Assembly (NCBI RefSeq): GCF_020991415.1 | Contig: NZ_JAJMOY010000006.1 | Location: forward strand, 124,001-188,000 | Length of the DNA stretch: 64,000 bases | Direction: 5' to 3' | Source: Flavobacterium sp. ENC | GTDB lineage: Bacteria > Bacteroidota > Bacteroidia > Flavobacteriales > Flavobacteriaceae | In this document: one piece after another, positions 8,233-16,805 of the stretch | Position numbering within the stretch: the first letter of the stretch is position 1 | How the letters are laid out: each line of letters begins with the position of its first letter | Notes under the pieces: model-generated | What the model saw: only the letters and a program-made list of their open reading frames with translations | What the model was told of the DNA's origin: nothing | The model's database searches: none | Position numbers and translations under genes: made by a program

Positions 8233-9183
8233 ATGGATTTTTTTGATAAAGTAGGCAAGGTGGCTTTAGGAAGCCGTCTTCGATTAATGACTGCTACGAT
8301 TACCGATGATGCAGCCAAAATCTATGAATTGTATGGCATTACTTTTATGCCAAAATGGTTTCCCGTTTTTTATATGCTGATGGAGGAAAGAGAAATCACC
8401 ATCACCGAAATTGCTAATGAGATTGGCCATTCACAACCTTCGGTAAGTAAAATTATCCAGGAAATGACGACAGCCGGCCTTGTTCGGGAAAATTTAAAAA
8501 CAACCGACAAACGCAGAAACAGTGTTGCTCTTACGGAACAGGGTGTATTGCTTTCGAGAGAACTAAAACTGCAGTGGATTGATGTTGAAGCTGCTGTAGA
8601 GTCTTTGATAACAGAATCAAACCATAATTTGTGGGCGGCACTTGAAGAATGGGAGTTTTTACTGCAGCAAAAATCACTTTTGAAAAGAGTAATTGAAAAT
8701 AAAAAAATACGGGAAAGTCAGGACGTTCAGATTGTAGCCTTCGAACCCAAATATCTGGATGCTTTTAAAGCCCTTAATGTCGAATGGATCTCAACCTATT
8801 TTGAAATGGAAGAAGCGGATTATAAAGCGTTAGACAATCCAAAGGAATACATTCTGGACAAAGGCGGCAAGATTTTCGTGGCTTTATACCATGATGAGCC
8901 TGTCGGCGTATGCGCTATGATCAAGATGAAAGATGAAAATTATGATTTCGAGATGGCAAAAATGGCAGTTTCCCCAAAAGCACAGGGAAAAAATATAGGC
9001 TGGTTACTGGGTCAGGCGATTGTAAGCAGCGCAAAAGAACAAGGAGCAAAGAAAATATATCTGGAAAGTAATACCATCCTTAAACCCGCAATTAATTTGT
9101 ATCATAAACTGGGATTCCAAAAAGTATCAGGACTGGCAACACCTTATAAGCGTTGTAATATACAGATGGAGTTGGTTGTTTAG
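8233..9183 (+). CDS. MarR-type regulator fused to a GNAT N-acetyltransferase
   Basis: 316 residues in two domains. Residues about 30-150 are a MarR winged helix: ITITEIANEIGHSQPSVSKI is the recognition HTH and TTDKRRNSVALTEQG the wing. Residues about 158-316 are a GNAT fold with the acetyl-CoA loop AVSPKAQGKNIGWLLGQA near 244 and the closing YHKLGFQKV. MarR-GNAT fusions are a known architecture; the acetyltransferase substrate here is unknown. It probably autoregulates, since an inverted repeat sits at its own start site. Its last 17 bases are repeated twice more downstream (see repeats). Confidence 0.92.
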   Translation: MDFFDKVGKVALGSRLRLMTATITDDAAKIYELYGITFMPKWFPVFYMLMEEREITITEIANEIGHSQPSVSKIIQEMTTAGLVRENLKTTDKRRNSVALTEQGVLLSRELKLQWIDVEAAVESLITESNHNLWAALEEWEFLLQQKSLLKRVIENKKIRESQDVQIVAFEPKYLDAFKALNVEWISTYFEMEEADYKALDNPKEYILDKGGKIFVALYHDEPVGVCAMIKMKDENYDFEMAKMAVSPKAQGKNIGWLLGQAIVSSAKEQGAKKIYLESNTILKPAINLYHKLGFQKVSGLATPYKRCNIQMELVV

Positions 9184-9506
9184 GTCCAGAGGTTCAAAGG
9201 GACAAAGGCTCAAAGCTTTGTACGGCTCAGCGTTTGTCCTTTGCAACTTTTATTATTTATAATATGGAGTTGGTTATTTATATTGAAAGTTATAAATGCT
9301 CAAATTTTTTAACCTCTGAGCCTTTGTACCTCTGTAACTTAGTTGCAAAGGTTCAAAGGGACAAAGTTGCAAAGCTTTATACGGCTCAGCGTTTGTCCCT
9401 TTGCAACTTTATTATTTAGAATATGGAGTTGGTTATTTATTGAAAGTTATAAAAAATGCTCAAATTTTTAGCCTCTGAACCTTTGTACCTCTGCAACTTT
9501 GAACCT
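9166..9506. repeat. Tandem duplication that copies the end of the MarR-GNAT gene
   Basis: ATGGAGTTGGTTRTTTA, the last codons of the upstream gene, occurs at 9166, 9264 and 9423. Between the copies lie AGGTTCAAAGGGACAAAG, ACGGCTCAGCGTTTGTCC and GCTCAAATTTTT blocks in the same order; the last two full units are about 159 bp apart. This accounts for the 326-nt gap before the oxidoreductase gene. It has no coding potential. Confidence 0.75.
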
Positions 9507-9509
9507 TTT

Positions 9510-10709
9510 TTACCTATGAAACCTGTAATAATCCAAATCCTTATGCTTTTTACCTTCAATAGAACATAAAATCGAATTCATTCCGATAACACTAAAAGTA
9601 ATTCCGTTTCCTCCGAAACCTAAAACGTAATGCTCGTTTTTATTCGGGTTTGGTTTTCCGAAATAAGGCAGGCCATCCTTGGTTTCACCAAAAGTTCCTG
9701 CCCAGGAATAATCGATTTTAAAATCAATATTGGGAAATTTTCTTTGAAATTTTTTCAGTAAAAACTGTTCTTTTTTAGGCAGTAATTTATCACGCTTTTT
9801 AGAATCTTTAAATTCTTCATCGCCACCGCCCATAATAATTCGGTTGTCCTGTGTGCCCCGGAAATATAAATACGGGGACGAGGTATCCCAAAACACAGCT
9901 TTCTTAAAAGATTTTGGTAAATCGGGAAGATTTTCCGAAGCGATTACATACGTACTTTTCAGGTCAACGATCTTTTCGGTGATGGTTTCGGTACTTTCGT
10001 AGCCACTGCAGTACACGATGTGGTCAGCAGTAATAGTATGCCTGTTTTCGGCATGTGCAATAAGTTTTTCCTTTTGATTATGAGTGGATGTAATGTTGGT
10101 ACGGTCAAAAATCTGCATTCCTTTTTTCTCGCAATACCGTATTAAATCCTGGGCCAGTTTATAGGGATCCATAACTGCTGCAGTTTTAGATTCAATAGCC
10201 GCCAGGGCATTGAGCCCTAATTTCTCAAGATCCCATTTTTCCAGCCAGCTTACATCGAAACCACTTTCTTTTCGGCATTTAAATTCAGCTCTCAGGAAAG
10301 GAAGATCTTTTTTTAAAGAACAGAAATAAATACTTTTTTTGAATTCAAACTGGCAGTCGCTTTTTATGGTATCGATGATAGTACGCAGGTCAAAAATAGC
10401 TTTTTTTCCATTTCTGTAGCTGTCAACGGCGCATTCCAATCCTCTCATTTTTACCAATTCATGCAGGGATACATCTATTTCATATTGAAGCAGCGCGGTA
10501 CTTGCGGCGGTACTCCCGTTACAAATATCACGGCGGTCCACCATTATTACTTTTTTTCCTTCGTTGATAAGCTTGTAAGCGATCAGGGCTCCGGTAATTC
10601 CTGCGCCAATAATTAAAATTTCAGTCTCTAAATCTGAATCTATTGACGGATAACTTATTTCCATTGCATGTTTTAATGGCCAGAAAGTTTCTGTTGAACG
10701 TAGCTTCAT
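9510..10709 (-). CDS. FAD-dependent oxidoreductase (DAO family)
   Basis: 399 residues. An N-terminal Rossmann dinucleotide-binding motif, IIGAGITGALIAYKL (GAGITG at 35-40), is followed by VDRRDICNGSTAASTALLQYEID, which contacts FAD in D-amino-acid/glycine oxidase-like enzymes. The C-terminus has IMGGGDEEF, SWAGTFGETKDGLPYFG and GFGGNGITFSVIGMNSI, the second FAD-contact region. It is soluble with no signal peptide. It overlaps the upstream iron-permease-like gene by 4 nt (ATGA), so translation is probably coupled. The substrate is unknown; amine or amino-acid oxidation is likely for the family. Confidence 0.87.
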   Translation of the reverse strand: MKLRSTETFWPLKHAMEISYPSIDSDLETEILIIGAGITGALIAYKLINEGKKVIMVDRRDICNGSTAASTALLQYEIDVSLHELVKMRGLECAVDSYRNGKKAIFDLRTIIDTIKSDCQFEFKKSIYFCSLKKDLPFLRAEFKCRKESGFDVSWLEKWDLEKLGLNALAAIESKTAAVMDPYKLAQDLIRYCEKKGMQIFDRTNITSTHNQKEKLIAHAENRHTITADHIVYCSGYESTETITEKIVDLKSTYVIASENLPDLPKSFKKAVFWDTSSPYLYFRGTQDNRIIMGGGDEEFKDSKKRDKLLPKKEQFLLKKFQRKFPNIDFKIDYSWAGTFGETKDGLPYFGKPNPNKNEHYVLGFGGNGITFSVIGMNSILCSIEGKKHKDLDYYRFHR

Positions 10710-11194
10710 TTTTTTGTGATGTTTTTGGTACGAAATTTTGTCCTGTTTTTATCTTTTCGTTCATGTTGCTCATGCGCTTCAGCAATAGAATGCGATGTTC
10801 TTACACTTTCGTCTTTTTTGGCAAGTTCACTAAGGCGGTGATAGTATTTCTGCACTATAATCATTTCTTCCTCGGTCATGCTTTCAATATCAACCAGACT
10901 GTTGCTCGAATATTCGTTTGAAGCTACCAGTTCATTTAATTTCAGCTGTATTGCCAGAGAATCTTTGTTCTGTGCTTTCTGAATTAAAAAGACCATCAGA
11001 AAAGTAATAATTGTTGTTCCGGTGTTTATTACCAGTTGCCACGTTTCGGAATAATCGAAAAGGGGGCCACAAATAGCCCATACCACAACAATTAAAAAAG
11101 CTGTTAAAAAAGCAGTAGTACTTCCTGCTGCCTTAGAAACACGTGAAGCGAATTTTTCGAATGCACTGGTGCCTTTCTGTTTTTTATTTTTCAT
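10706..11194 (-). CDS. Low-affinity iron permease-family protein
   Basis: 162 residues with two membrane segments (about 24-46 and 53-72). The pattern FEKFASRVSKAAGSTTAFLTAF, WAICGPLFDYSETWQLVINTGTT (given in parts) and FLMVFLIQKAQNKDS matches the low affinity iron permease family (Fet4-like). The C-terminal half is soluble and charged, with an EEEMIIVQKYYHRLSELAKK helix. It is too small to be a classical multi-span transporter, so an iron transport role is only a family label. It lies 5 nt from the AsmA-like gene stop and overlaps the oxidoreductase start. Confidence 0.8.
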   Translation of the reverse strand: MKNKKQKGTSAFEKFASRVSKAAGSTTAFLTAFLIVVVWAICGPLFDYSETWQLVINTGTTIITFLMVFLIQKAQNKDSLAIQLKLNELVASNEYSSNSLVDIESMTEEEMIIVQKYYHRLSELAKKDESVRTSHSIAEAHEQHERKDKNRTKFRTKNITKK

Positions 11195-11199
11195 TTTAT

Positions 11200-14010
11200 T
11201 TAGCTTTTCTTTTTACTGACTTTTTCTTCCCGTATCACTTTATTGTTTTTTTCGTCATAAACGGCGTCGTTTATCTTTTGTCCGGTTTTACTGAAAATCT
11301 TGATTTTCGGCTCTTCATGCGTTCCGGTAATGACAATAGGAAATCCGATAAGGCCAAAAAGCGGGAGTCCCAGGCGCATTCGTAAATCCAGTAGTCCGTC
11401 AAAACTGGTCGTTCCTTTTATAGTGGGTCTGAAACCTGCTACATTAAAAGTAAAGGGCTCAATGTGAACAAGATTATTATCAATGGTTGAGTTAATTTCA
11501 ATGCCTTTCATATCAGGATTGTTTAATCCCTTCTGGCCTGTTTGGGAACTTATCCCGTCAAATAATTTCAGTCCTTTTACCTGTACATCACGTAAAGTAA
11601 TGACTCCGCCACCTTCCAGTGATTCATATATAGGTCCCATGTTTCCGTTGAGGTCACCTTTGATATTGTAGTCTACAGAAATGATTCCCTGCGCTTTTTC
11701 GGCAGCACTGACCATCTCATGAAACATCGGAATTTCTTTGTAAGCCCTTTGAACACTGAAATCCTTAGCTGTAAAATGAGCATCAAAATGAGCTGAGGTT
11801 GGAGATTCATCCTTGTAGTTGGCATCAACCCCCATAATGCAGTCAATAATGTTGAAAGTGGTTTTTTCTAAATAAAAATTCCCTTTTGTGATTCCGATCT
11901 TTCCGGTAAGTTTGTTGAGAACTAAACCATTGTACGCCACTTTATCCACATTTGTTTGAAGTCCGACATTTAAGTTTTTTGGAATAATAACGACACCGCT
12001 CATTTTAGGATGATCTTCTTTGGCATAATCCACTTCAATATTACGATCCTTATTCTCTCCCTTCTCCAGCGCCATAAATTCATCGACATTGATGAGTCTG
12101 GATTTCATATTAAAATCCCCGCTCAGTGTTCCGTTTGATTCCAGGAAGTAATTAATAGTATTGAGCAGATATCCGTTAATGGCAAAATCTGATTTTCCAT
12201 AAGAAGCATCAAATTTTTCAAACCACATTTTCTCATTTTGAAAACGAAAATTTCCCTGTTTGATAAAAAAAGCTTTTGGGAAAAGTTCAGAGGTGGCTTT
12301 AATGTTTTTAAGGATTATAGTTCCTTTATTGTCTAATTTATCATATTGTCCGTTTGTCGCATAACTTTGTCTTCCTTTTAAGGACAGGTCGGCTTTTGCA
12401 TAGCCGGTTACATCGACACCTTTTCGGGAAAAGACTTTATAAATGCGTCCCACATTCAGTTCCCCTTTTATTTTAGCATTATAAGCCAAATCACTAAAGT
12501 CGGAAAGTGTCGCATTGACATACACAGGATTTCCTTCAAAAGCAAAAGAAGCAGGGGCGACAGAAACGATCAGGTCTTTGAATGTCCCGGCCTTGTTGAG
12601 CACATTTGCCACAAAAGTGATATCGGTAATCGGATTTGGATAGGATTCTGTTTTAAGCCAGCCGTTTCGCAGTGAAATTCCGCCAATAGTTTTGGGGAAT
12701 AATTTTTTTGTTGTACTGAAAGTTCCCCTGGCCTGAATATTGGTTTTTAAGATTCCTTTTAATTCAAGTGAAGTCAGGCCCAGTGCAGCATCAACCGTAG
12801 CCAGATCCAAAGCGCCTTTTACACTCGCATTGACATCCATTTCTGTAAAGCCTTTGCTGTGCAGGTACGCTGTGAAATAATCTTTTTCGCCTACTTTAAA
12901 TTTAAGGGTATTTAAATTAATGAGCAGTTTTTCTACATCAAGTGAAGGCATGATGGCATTCAGGTTCATCTGGAAATCCGTCAGCGGAGCGGGGGCATTT
13001 TGATAATTGATGGCACCTTTGTCTATTTTAAGATTAAAAGCCAGATCCGGTTTTAGCTTTTTGGCGACGTTATAATCTCCCTTAAAAGTAAAAAGCAAAT
13101 CACTGTTGCCCGAGATCTCGGTTTCGTTCATCCACGTTAAATATTCCGGGGGCATTACAGAGAATAAATCTTTTAAGGTCGTTTTTTCGGATGCTGCCTT
13201 AATATTGATTTTATATCCATCTCGTAAAATGGTAAACAAACCGGTAAATTGTAGCGGCAGTTTATTTATTTTTAATTCGTTTTTCTGAAGAATAAACGAA
13301 AGTGCATGTGTATTGATTCGGGTAATTAAATCAGCACGGACTTCCTTTTTTCTGAGGTAAGCAGTCCGGTTGTAATAAAAATCGACACTGTCAATTTTTG
13401 CATCTGTATTTAAATCAAAAATATCTTCGCTTAAATTTCCTTTTCCAATATAATTAAAACCTTTGGCATCTACCAGAATTTTGGCGGAGCGATCGTTGTA
13501 CTTGATGTGGCAGTCTTCAAAGTCAATTCGTTCCAGTTTGATTGCAGTTCCTTCTTCTGCCTCTTCCTTTTGATTTTTTTTATCTTCAGGAGCGATATAA
13601 ATATTGTAATTGGCCTGTCCTTTTTGGTTGACCATTACATTTATTAAGGCTTTGGATACGTATAATTTATTGATTTTTACTTCGTTGTCGAAAATCAGTC
13701 TTTTAAGGTTGATTCCAAAAGCGACCTGCTCGGCTTTTAATAAAGTATCATTGCCAAAAGGGGCAGAGCCTGTCATCGACAAATCATCTAAGGAGACTGT
13801 TAAAGAGGGAAAATGTGTAAAAAAGGAAAGCCGTGATTTCGTAAAATCCAGCCTGGTATCCAAACGCTCATTGGCAATTTTCTTTACTTCGGAAGCGACT
13901 TTTCCGGGAAATAAAAGCGGAATCAGGAATAGTAACAGCAGGATTCCTGCTATTACTATTCCTGTTATTTTTAAAAACTTAAGAGCGGTATGTTTGAATG
14001 AAAATGGCAT
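11200..14010 (-). CDS. AsmA-like outer-membrane biogenesis protein
   Basis: About 936 residues. The ATG at 14010 gives MPFSFKHTALKFLK followed by one strong N-terminal membrane anchor; a TTG two codons upstream is also in frame but unlikely. After the anchor comes the AsmA-family start (ERLDTRLDFTKSRLSFFTHF, then PSLTVSLDDLSMTGS), a very long beta-rich periplasmic region of repeated strands, and a C-terminal AsmA-like domain (GGGVITLRDVQVKGLKLFDGIS, LDLRMRLGLPLFGLIGFPI). AsmA/TamB-like proteins are thought to form lipid-conducting bridges between membranes. Its position just downstream of an Mla-type lipid transport set on the same strand fits that role. Confidence 0.88.
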   Translation of the reverse strand: MPFSFKHTALKFLKITGIVIAGILLLLFLIPLLFPGKVASEVKKIANERLDTRLDFTKSRLSFFTHFPSLTVSLDDLSMTGSAPFGNDTLLKAEQVAFGINLKRLIFDNEVKINKLYVSKALINVMVNQKGQANYNIYIAPEDKKNQKEEAEEGTAIKLERIDFEDCHIKYNDRSAKILVDAKGFNYIGKGNLSEDIFDLNTDAKIDSVDFYYNRTAYLRKKEVRADLITRINTHALSFILQKNELKINKLPLQFTGLFTILRDGYKINIKAASEKTTLKDLFSVMPPEYLTWMNETEISGNSDLLFTFKGDYNVAKKLKPDLAFNLKIDKGAINYQNAPAPLTDFQMNLNAIMPSLDVEKLLINLNTLKFKVGEKDYFTAYLHSKGFTEMDVNASVKGALDLATVDAALGLTSLELKGILKTNIQARGTFSTTKKLFPKTIGGISLRNGWLKTESYPNPITDITFVANVLNKAGTFKDLIVSVAPASFAFEGNPVYVNATLSDFSDLAYNAKIKGELNVGRIYKVFSRKGVDVTGYAKADLSLKGRQSYATNGQYDKLDNKGTIILKNIKATSELFPKAFFIKQGNFRFQNEKMWFEKFDASYGKSDFAINGYLLNTINYFLESNGTLSGDFNMKSRLINVDEFMALEKGENKDRNIEVDYAKEDHPKMSGVVIIPKNLNVGLQTNVDKVAYNGLVLNKLTGKIGITKGNFYLEKTTFNIIDCIMGVDANYKDESPTSAHFDAHFTAKDFSVQRAYKEIPMFHEMVSAAEKAQGIISVDYNIKGDLNGNMGPIYESLEGGGVITLRDVQVKGLKLFDGISSQTGQKGLNNPDMKGIEINSTIDNNLVHIEPFTFNVAGFRPTIKGTTSFDGLLDLRMRLGLPLFGLIGFPIVITGTHEEPKIKIFSKTGQKINDAVYDEKNNKVIREEKVSKKKS

Positions 14011-14132
14011 GTACAATTGATTTAAAAATTCATATTCAGGATGAAGAGTTATTTAAAATCGAAGGTTTTAATTTTAAAAAGGCGTGAAAAAGTAAAGTTC
14101 TGGTACATTCACAAATAACATTTGATAAGTAA

Positions 14133-14960
14133 TTATTTTTTCTCTTTTTGAGCTTCCGCTTTTTTAGCGTCTTCTTCTTTTTGTTTTTCCTCTTTCTCTT
14201 TTTGTTCTTTTAGTTTTTCCTCTTTTTCTTTTTCAGCTTTTTCCTGTTGCTCTTCTTTTTTCTCTTTTATTTCTTCCTGTTGTTTCTTTTTTTGTTTCTC
14301 TTTTTTCTTATAGTAACCTCTCAGCAGGAAATTGCTTTTTGCGGCTTCCATATTTTCACTAAAACCTTTGGTTCCGCTTTCCAGATTAGAGAGTGTTTTG
14401 GAAACGCTGCTGGCCATTTTATCGTCACGGACCAATCTTGCCAAAGCTCCGTTTCCATTATTCATACTATGGCTGAAAATCGCAAGTTCATCGGTTATGA
14501 CGGCAGCATTATCAACACTTTTTTTAACGCTTTTCATTAAATCCTGCATCTCAATTCCGTTAAGAGAGGCAATTGCACCGTTATTTTCAACGACTTTGGT
14601 AGATTTAACTCCCGGAGAAATAGTAAGGACTTTATCGCCCATTAAACCGTCAGAACCAATACTGGCACGGGCATCTGTTTTAATAAATTCGCGAACGTCA
14701 TCTTTTATAACCATCGAAACCACAACAGAAGAATCGTTTATTAACCTGATTTCTTCAACGGTTCCGATATTAATTCCTGAAAAACGAACGTTATTTCCAA
14801 CTTCTAAACCGCTGACCGTTTTAAATTGTGATGTGATATGAAATGTTGATCCAAAAAGATTTTTTTGTTTTCCGATAAAGTAAATTGCCATTATAAAAAG
14901 CAACAATCCTACTGTTACAAACATTCCCAATTTCCAAGTATATCCAGATTGCTTATCCAT
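14133..14960 (-). CDS. MlaD-type MCE-domain lipid-binding protein
   Basis: 275 residues. A single N-terminal membrane helix (about 11-28) is followed by the MCE domain (about 38-120) containing FKTVSGLEVGNNVRFSGINI and IGSDGLMGDKVLTISPG, as in MlaD. The last 60 residues are almost pure Lys/Glu/Gln (repeated EKEEKLKEQKEKEEKQKEE) and probably form an extended charged helix. MCE rings accept phospholipid from the MlaFE transporter. It follows the ATPase gene by 24 nt. The highly charged tail is an unusual addition to the basic MlaD plan. Confidence 0.92.
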   Translation of the reverse strand: MDKQSGYTWKLGMFVTVGLLLFIMAIYFIGKQKNLFGSTFHITSQFKTVSGLEVGNNVRFSGINIGTVEEIRLINDSSVVVSMVIKDDVREFIKTDARASIGSDGLMGDKVLTISPGVKSTKVVENNGAIASLNGIEMQDLMKSVKKSVDNAAVITDELAIFSHSMNNGNGALARLVRDDKMASSVSKTLSNLESGTKGFSENMEAAKSNFLLRGYYKKKEKQKKKQQEEIKEKKEEQQEKAEKEKEEKLKEQKEKEEKQKEEDAKKAEAQKEKK

Positions 14961-14984
14961 GATTTCTATTTTTATTTTTAAATT

Positions 14985-15764
14985 TTATTCAAAAAAAGAG
15001 CGCACCCAGTCGTCTTCGCTTTTTTCCAGTTCTTCGTATGTTCCTTCAGCATGTATTACACCGTCCTTTAAAACCATAATGCGGTCGGCAGTAAGTTTGG
15101 CACAGGCCATATCGTGTGTAATAATGATTGATGTGGTTTTTCGTTTGTGTTTTATATCTAAGATCAGTTCACTGATTTCTCTCGATGTTATGGTGTCCAG
15201 TCCTGTTGTAGGCTCATCGTATAAAATAATTTCGGGTTTAAGGATTAAAGTCCTCGCCAGACCAATTCTCTTTTGCATTCCGCCCGACAATTCAGATGGC
15301 ATTTTATTGATGGCATCGCTTAAGCCTACATTATCCAATGCTTCTACAACTTCGGCTTCCACTTCTTCCGGAGTTAAATCCCTTTTGTGTTTTCTTAGCG
15401 TAAAAGCTAAATTCTCGCGCACCGACATTGAATCGTACAATGCCCCGCTTTGAAATAAAAAGCCTATTCTTACCCTGATTTCATTCAGGTCTTTTTTACT
15501 CAGGTTGAGCACATTTTCATCAAATACTTTAATTTCTCCTTTATCGGGTTCAATTAAACCAACGATACATTTGATGGTTACCGATTTTCCTGAACCTGAA
15601 CGCCCCAGAATTACCAGGTCTTCGCCCTGATTTACGGTAAGATTTACCCCTTTTAAAATTTTATTATTTTTGCCAAATGTTTTGTGCAAATTTTTGATCT
15701 CTATGATGGGAGTTTTACTTTTTGCCTTTGGTTTTTTCTCTGTATTTTTCTCTTCCTTAATCAT
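14985..15764 (-). CDS. MlaF-type ABC transporter ATP-binding protein
   Basis: 259 residues with all ABC ATPase motifs: Walker A GRSGSGKS (54-61), Q-loop LFQSGALYD, signature LSGGMQKRIGLAR, Walker B ILYDEPTTGLD and the H-loop IIITHD. The SGALYDSMSVRENLAF and LSGGMQKR variants are typical of MlaF. The first 20 residues are a basic extension (KNTEKKPKAKSKTP). It energises lipid transport with the permease, whose gene ends 2 nt upstream, and the MCE protein downstream. Confidence 0.94.
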   Translation of the reverse strand: MIKEEKNTEKKPKAKSKTPIIEIKNLHKTFGKNNKILKGVNLTVNQGEDLVILGRSGSGKSVTIKCIVGLIEPDKGEIKVFDENVLNLSKKDLNEIRVRIGFLFQSGALYDSMSVRENLAFTLRKHKRDLTPEEVEAEVVEALDNVGLSDAINKMPSELSGGMQKRIGLARTLILKPEIILYDEPTTGLDTITSREISELILDIKHKRKTTSIIITHDMACAKLTADRIMVLKDGVIHAEGTYEELEKSEDDWVRSFFE

Positions 15765-15766
15765 CG

Positions 15767-16525
15767 CTAAAAAAATAAGTCGGTTATTTGAACAGCTACC
15801 ATATCAATTATAAAAATGGCCAGTGAAGCAGTTACCACGGCAGAATTTGCTGCTTTTCCAACACTTTCTGTTCCGTTGGAAGCATTAAACCCTTTATAAC
15901 AGCCAATCATTCCAATAAAAAAGCCAAAGAAAAAGGTCTTAATAGTGGCCGGAAATAAATCCAGGAATTCCAGTGACTGAAGAATTTGTGTCAGATAACG
16001 GTAAAAATTTACATCACCGTGAATGTTAATACCAATGTATCCGCCAACAATTCCGATGGCATCCGCAAAAAAGACCAATATCGGAACCATTAAAGTACAG
16101 GCTAAAATGCGGGTTACCACAAGATAATTGTATGGATTAATGGCTGAAACTTCCATTGCATCAATTTGCTCGGTTACTTTCATGGAACCTAATTCTGCAC
16201 CAATCCCGGACGATATTTTACCGGCACAGATTAAGGCTGTAATTACAGGAGCAATTTCACGGATCAGCGAAAGTGCAACCATTCCCGGCAGCCAGGATTC
16301 GGCTCCGAATTTTACCAGAGTCGGTCTTGATTGCAGGGTAAGCACCAGGCCCATAATAAAACCGGTTATGGCAACCAGCGGTAATGATTTATATCCGATA
16401 ATATAGCATTGCTTCACGAATTGTTTTGCCTCGTAAGGAGGTACAAAAACTTCCTTAAAAAACTGCTTTGCAAACAGTGTTGCATTACCTATCTCTTCGA
16501 ATGTATTTTTTAAAGTGAGAATCAA
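15767..16525 (-). CDS. MlaE-type ABC transporter permease
   Basis: 252 residues, all-helical membrane protein with about five spans. The characteristic block ISSGIGAELGSMKVTEQIDAMEV marks the MlaE family. The only plausible start is a TTG at 16525: the frame upstream reaches a stop within five codons with no ATG or GTG, and the next Met is residue 58 inside the first membrane segment. First gene of an apparent operon with mlaF (2-nt gap) and mlaD. It moves phospholipid across the inner membrane to maintain outer-membrane asymmetry. Confidence 0.92.
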   Translation of the reverse strand: MILTLKNTFEEIGNATLFAKQFFKEVFVPPYEAKQFVKQCYIIGYKSLPLVAITGFIMGLVLTLQSRPTLVKFGAESWLPGMVALSLIREIAPVITALICAGKISSGIGAELGSMKVTEQIDAMEVSAINPYNYLVVTRILACTLMVPILVFFADAIGIVGGYIGINIHGDVNFYRYLTQILQSLEFLDLFPATIKTFFFGFFIGMIGCYKGFNASNGTESVGKAANSAVVTASLAIFIIDMVAVQITDLFF

Positions 16526-16721
16526 AATACTACTGTTTTAGTTAGTTAAATTTTTGAAAATTAATATTTTAACATATCTGTATTTTCCTTTATTATTAGC
16601 AATAAAATTACCTTATTAGTTAAGAAAAATTCTTACACAACTTTTTGCGATGTTTATATAATTAACATAACAGTACAATAATTCTAATAAGTCTGCGTTG
16701 CCTCAAAAAACTTTCCAAAAA

Positions 16722-16751
16722 CAAAAAATCCCTTTGTATAAAAGGGATTTT
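16722..16751 (-). terminator. Intrinsic terminator of the glycosyltransferase gene
   Basis: AAAATCCCTTT (16725-16735) pairs perfectly with AAAGGGATTTT (16741-16751), loop GTATA. Read on the minus strand the hairpin is followed by a T-run, 55 nt after the glycosyltransferase stop. Confidence 0.85.
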
Positions 16752-16805
16752 AAGCGTAATAACAGCTAATCTGTTGATCTGGTTAAAAGTGTAGTTAAAT
16801 ATATT

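Noticed and set aside
9234..9419. 61-codon plus-strand open frame after the MarR-GNAT gene
   Set aside because: It lies wholly in duplicated repeat sequence and has no start signal or homologous features.
14332..14841. 169-codon plus-strand frame opposite mlaD
   Set aside because: Shadow of the MCE domain gene. The Lys/Glu-rich tail of MlaD removes stops on the opposite strand.
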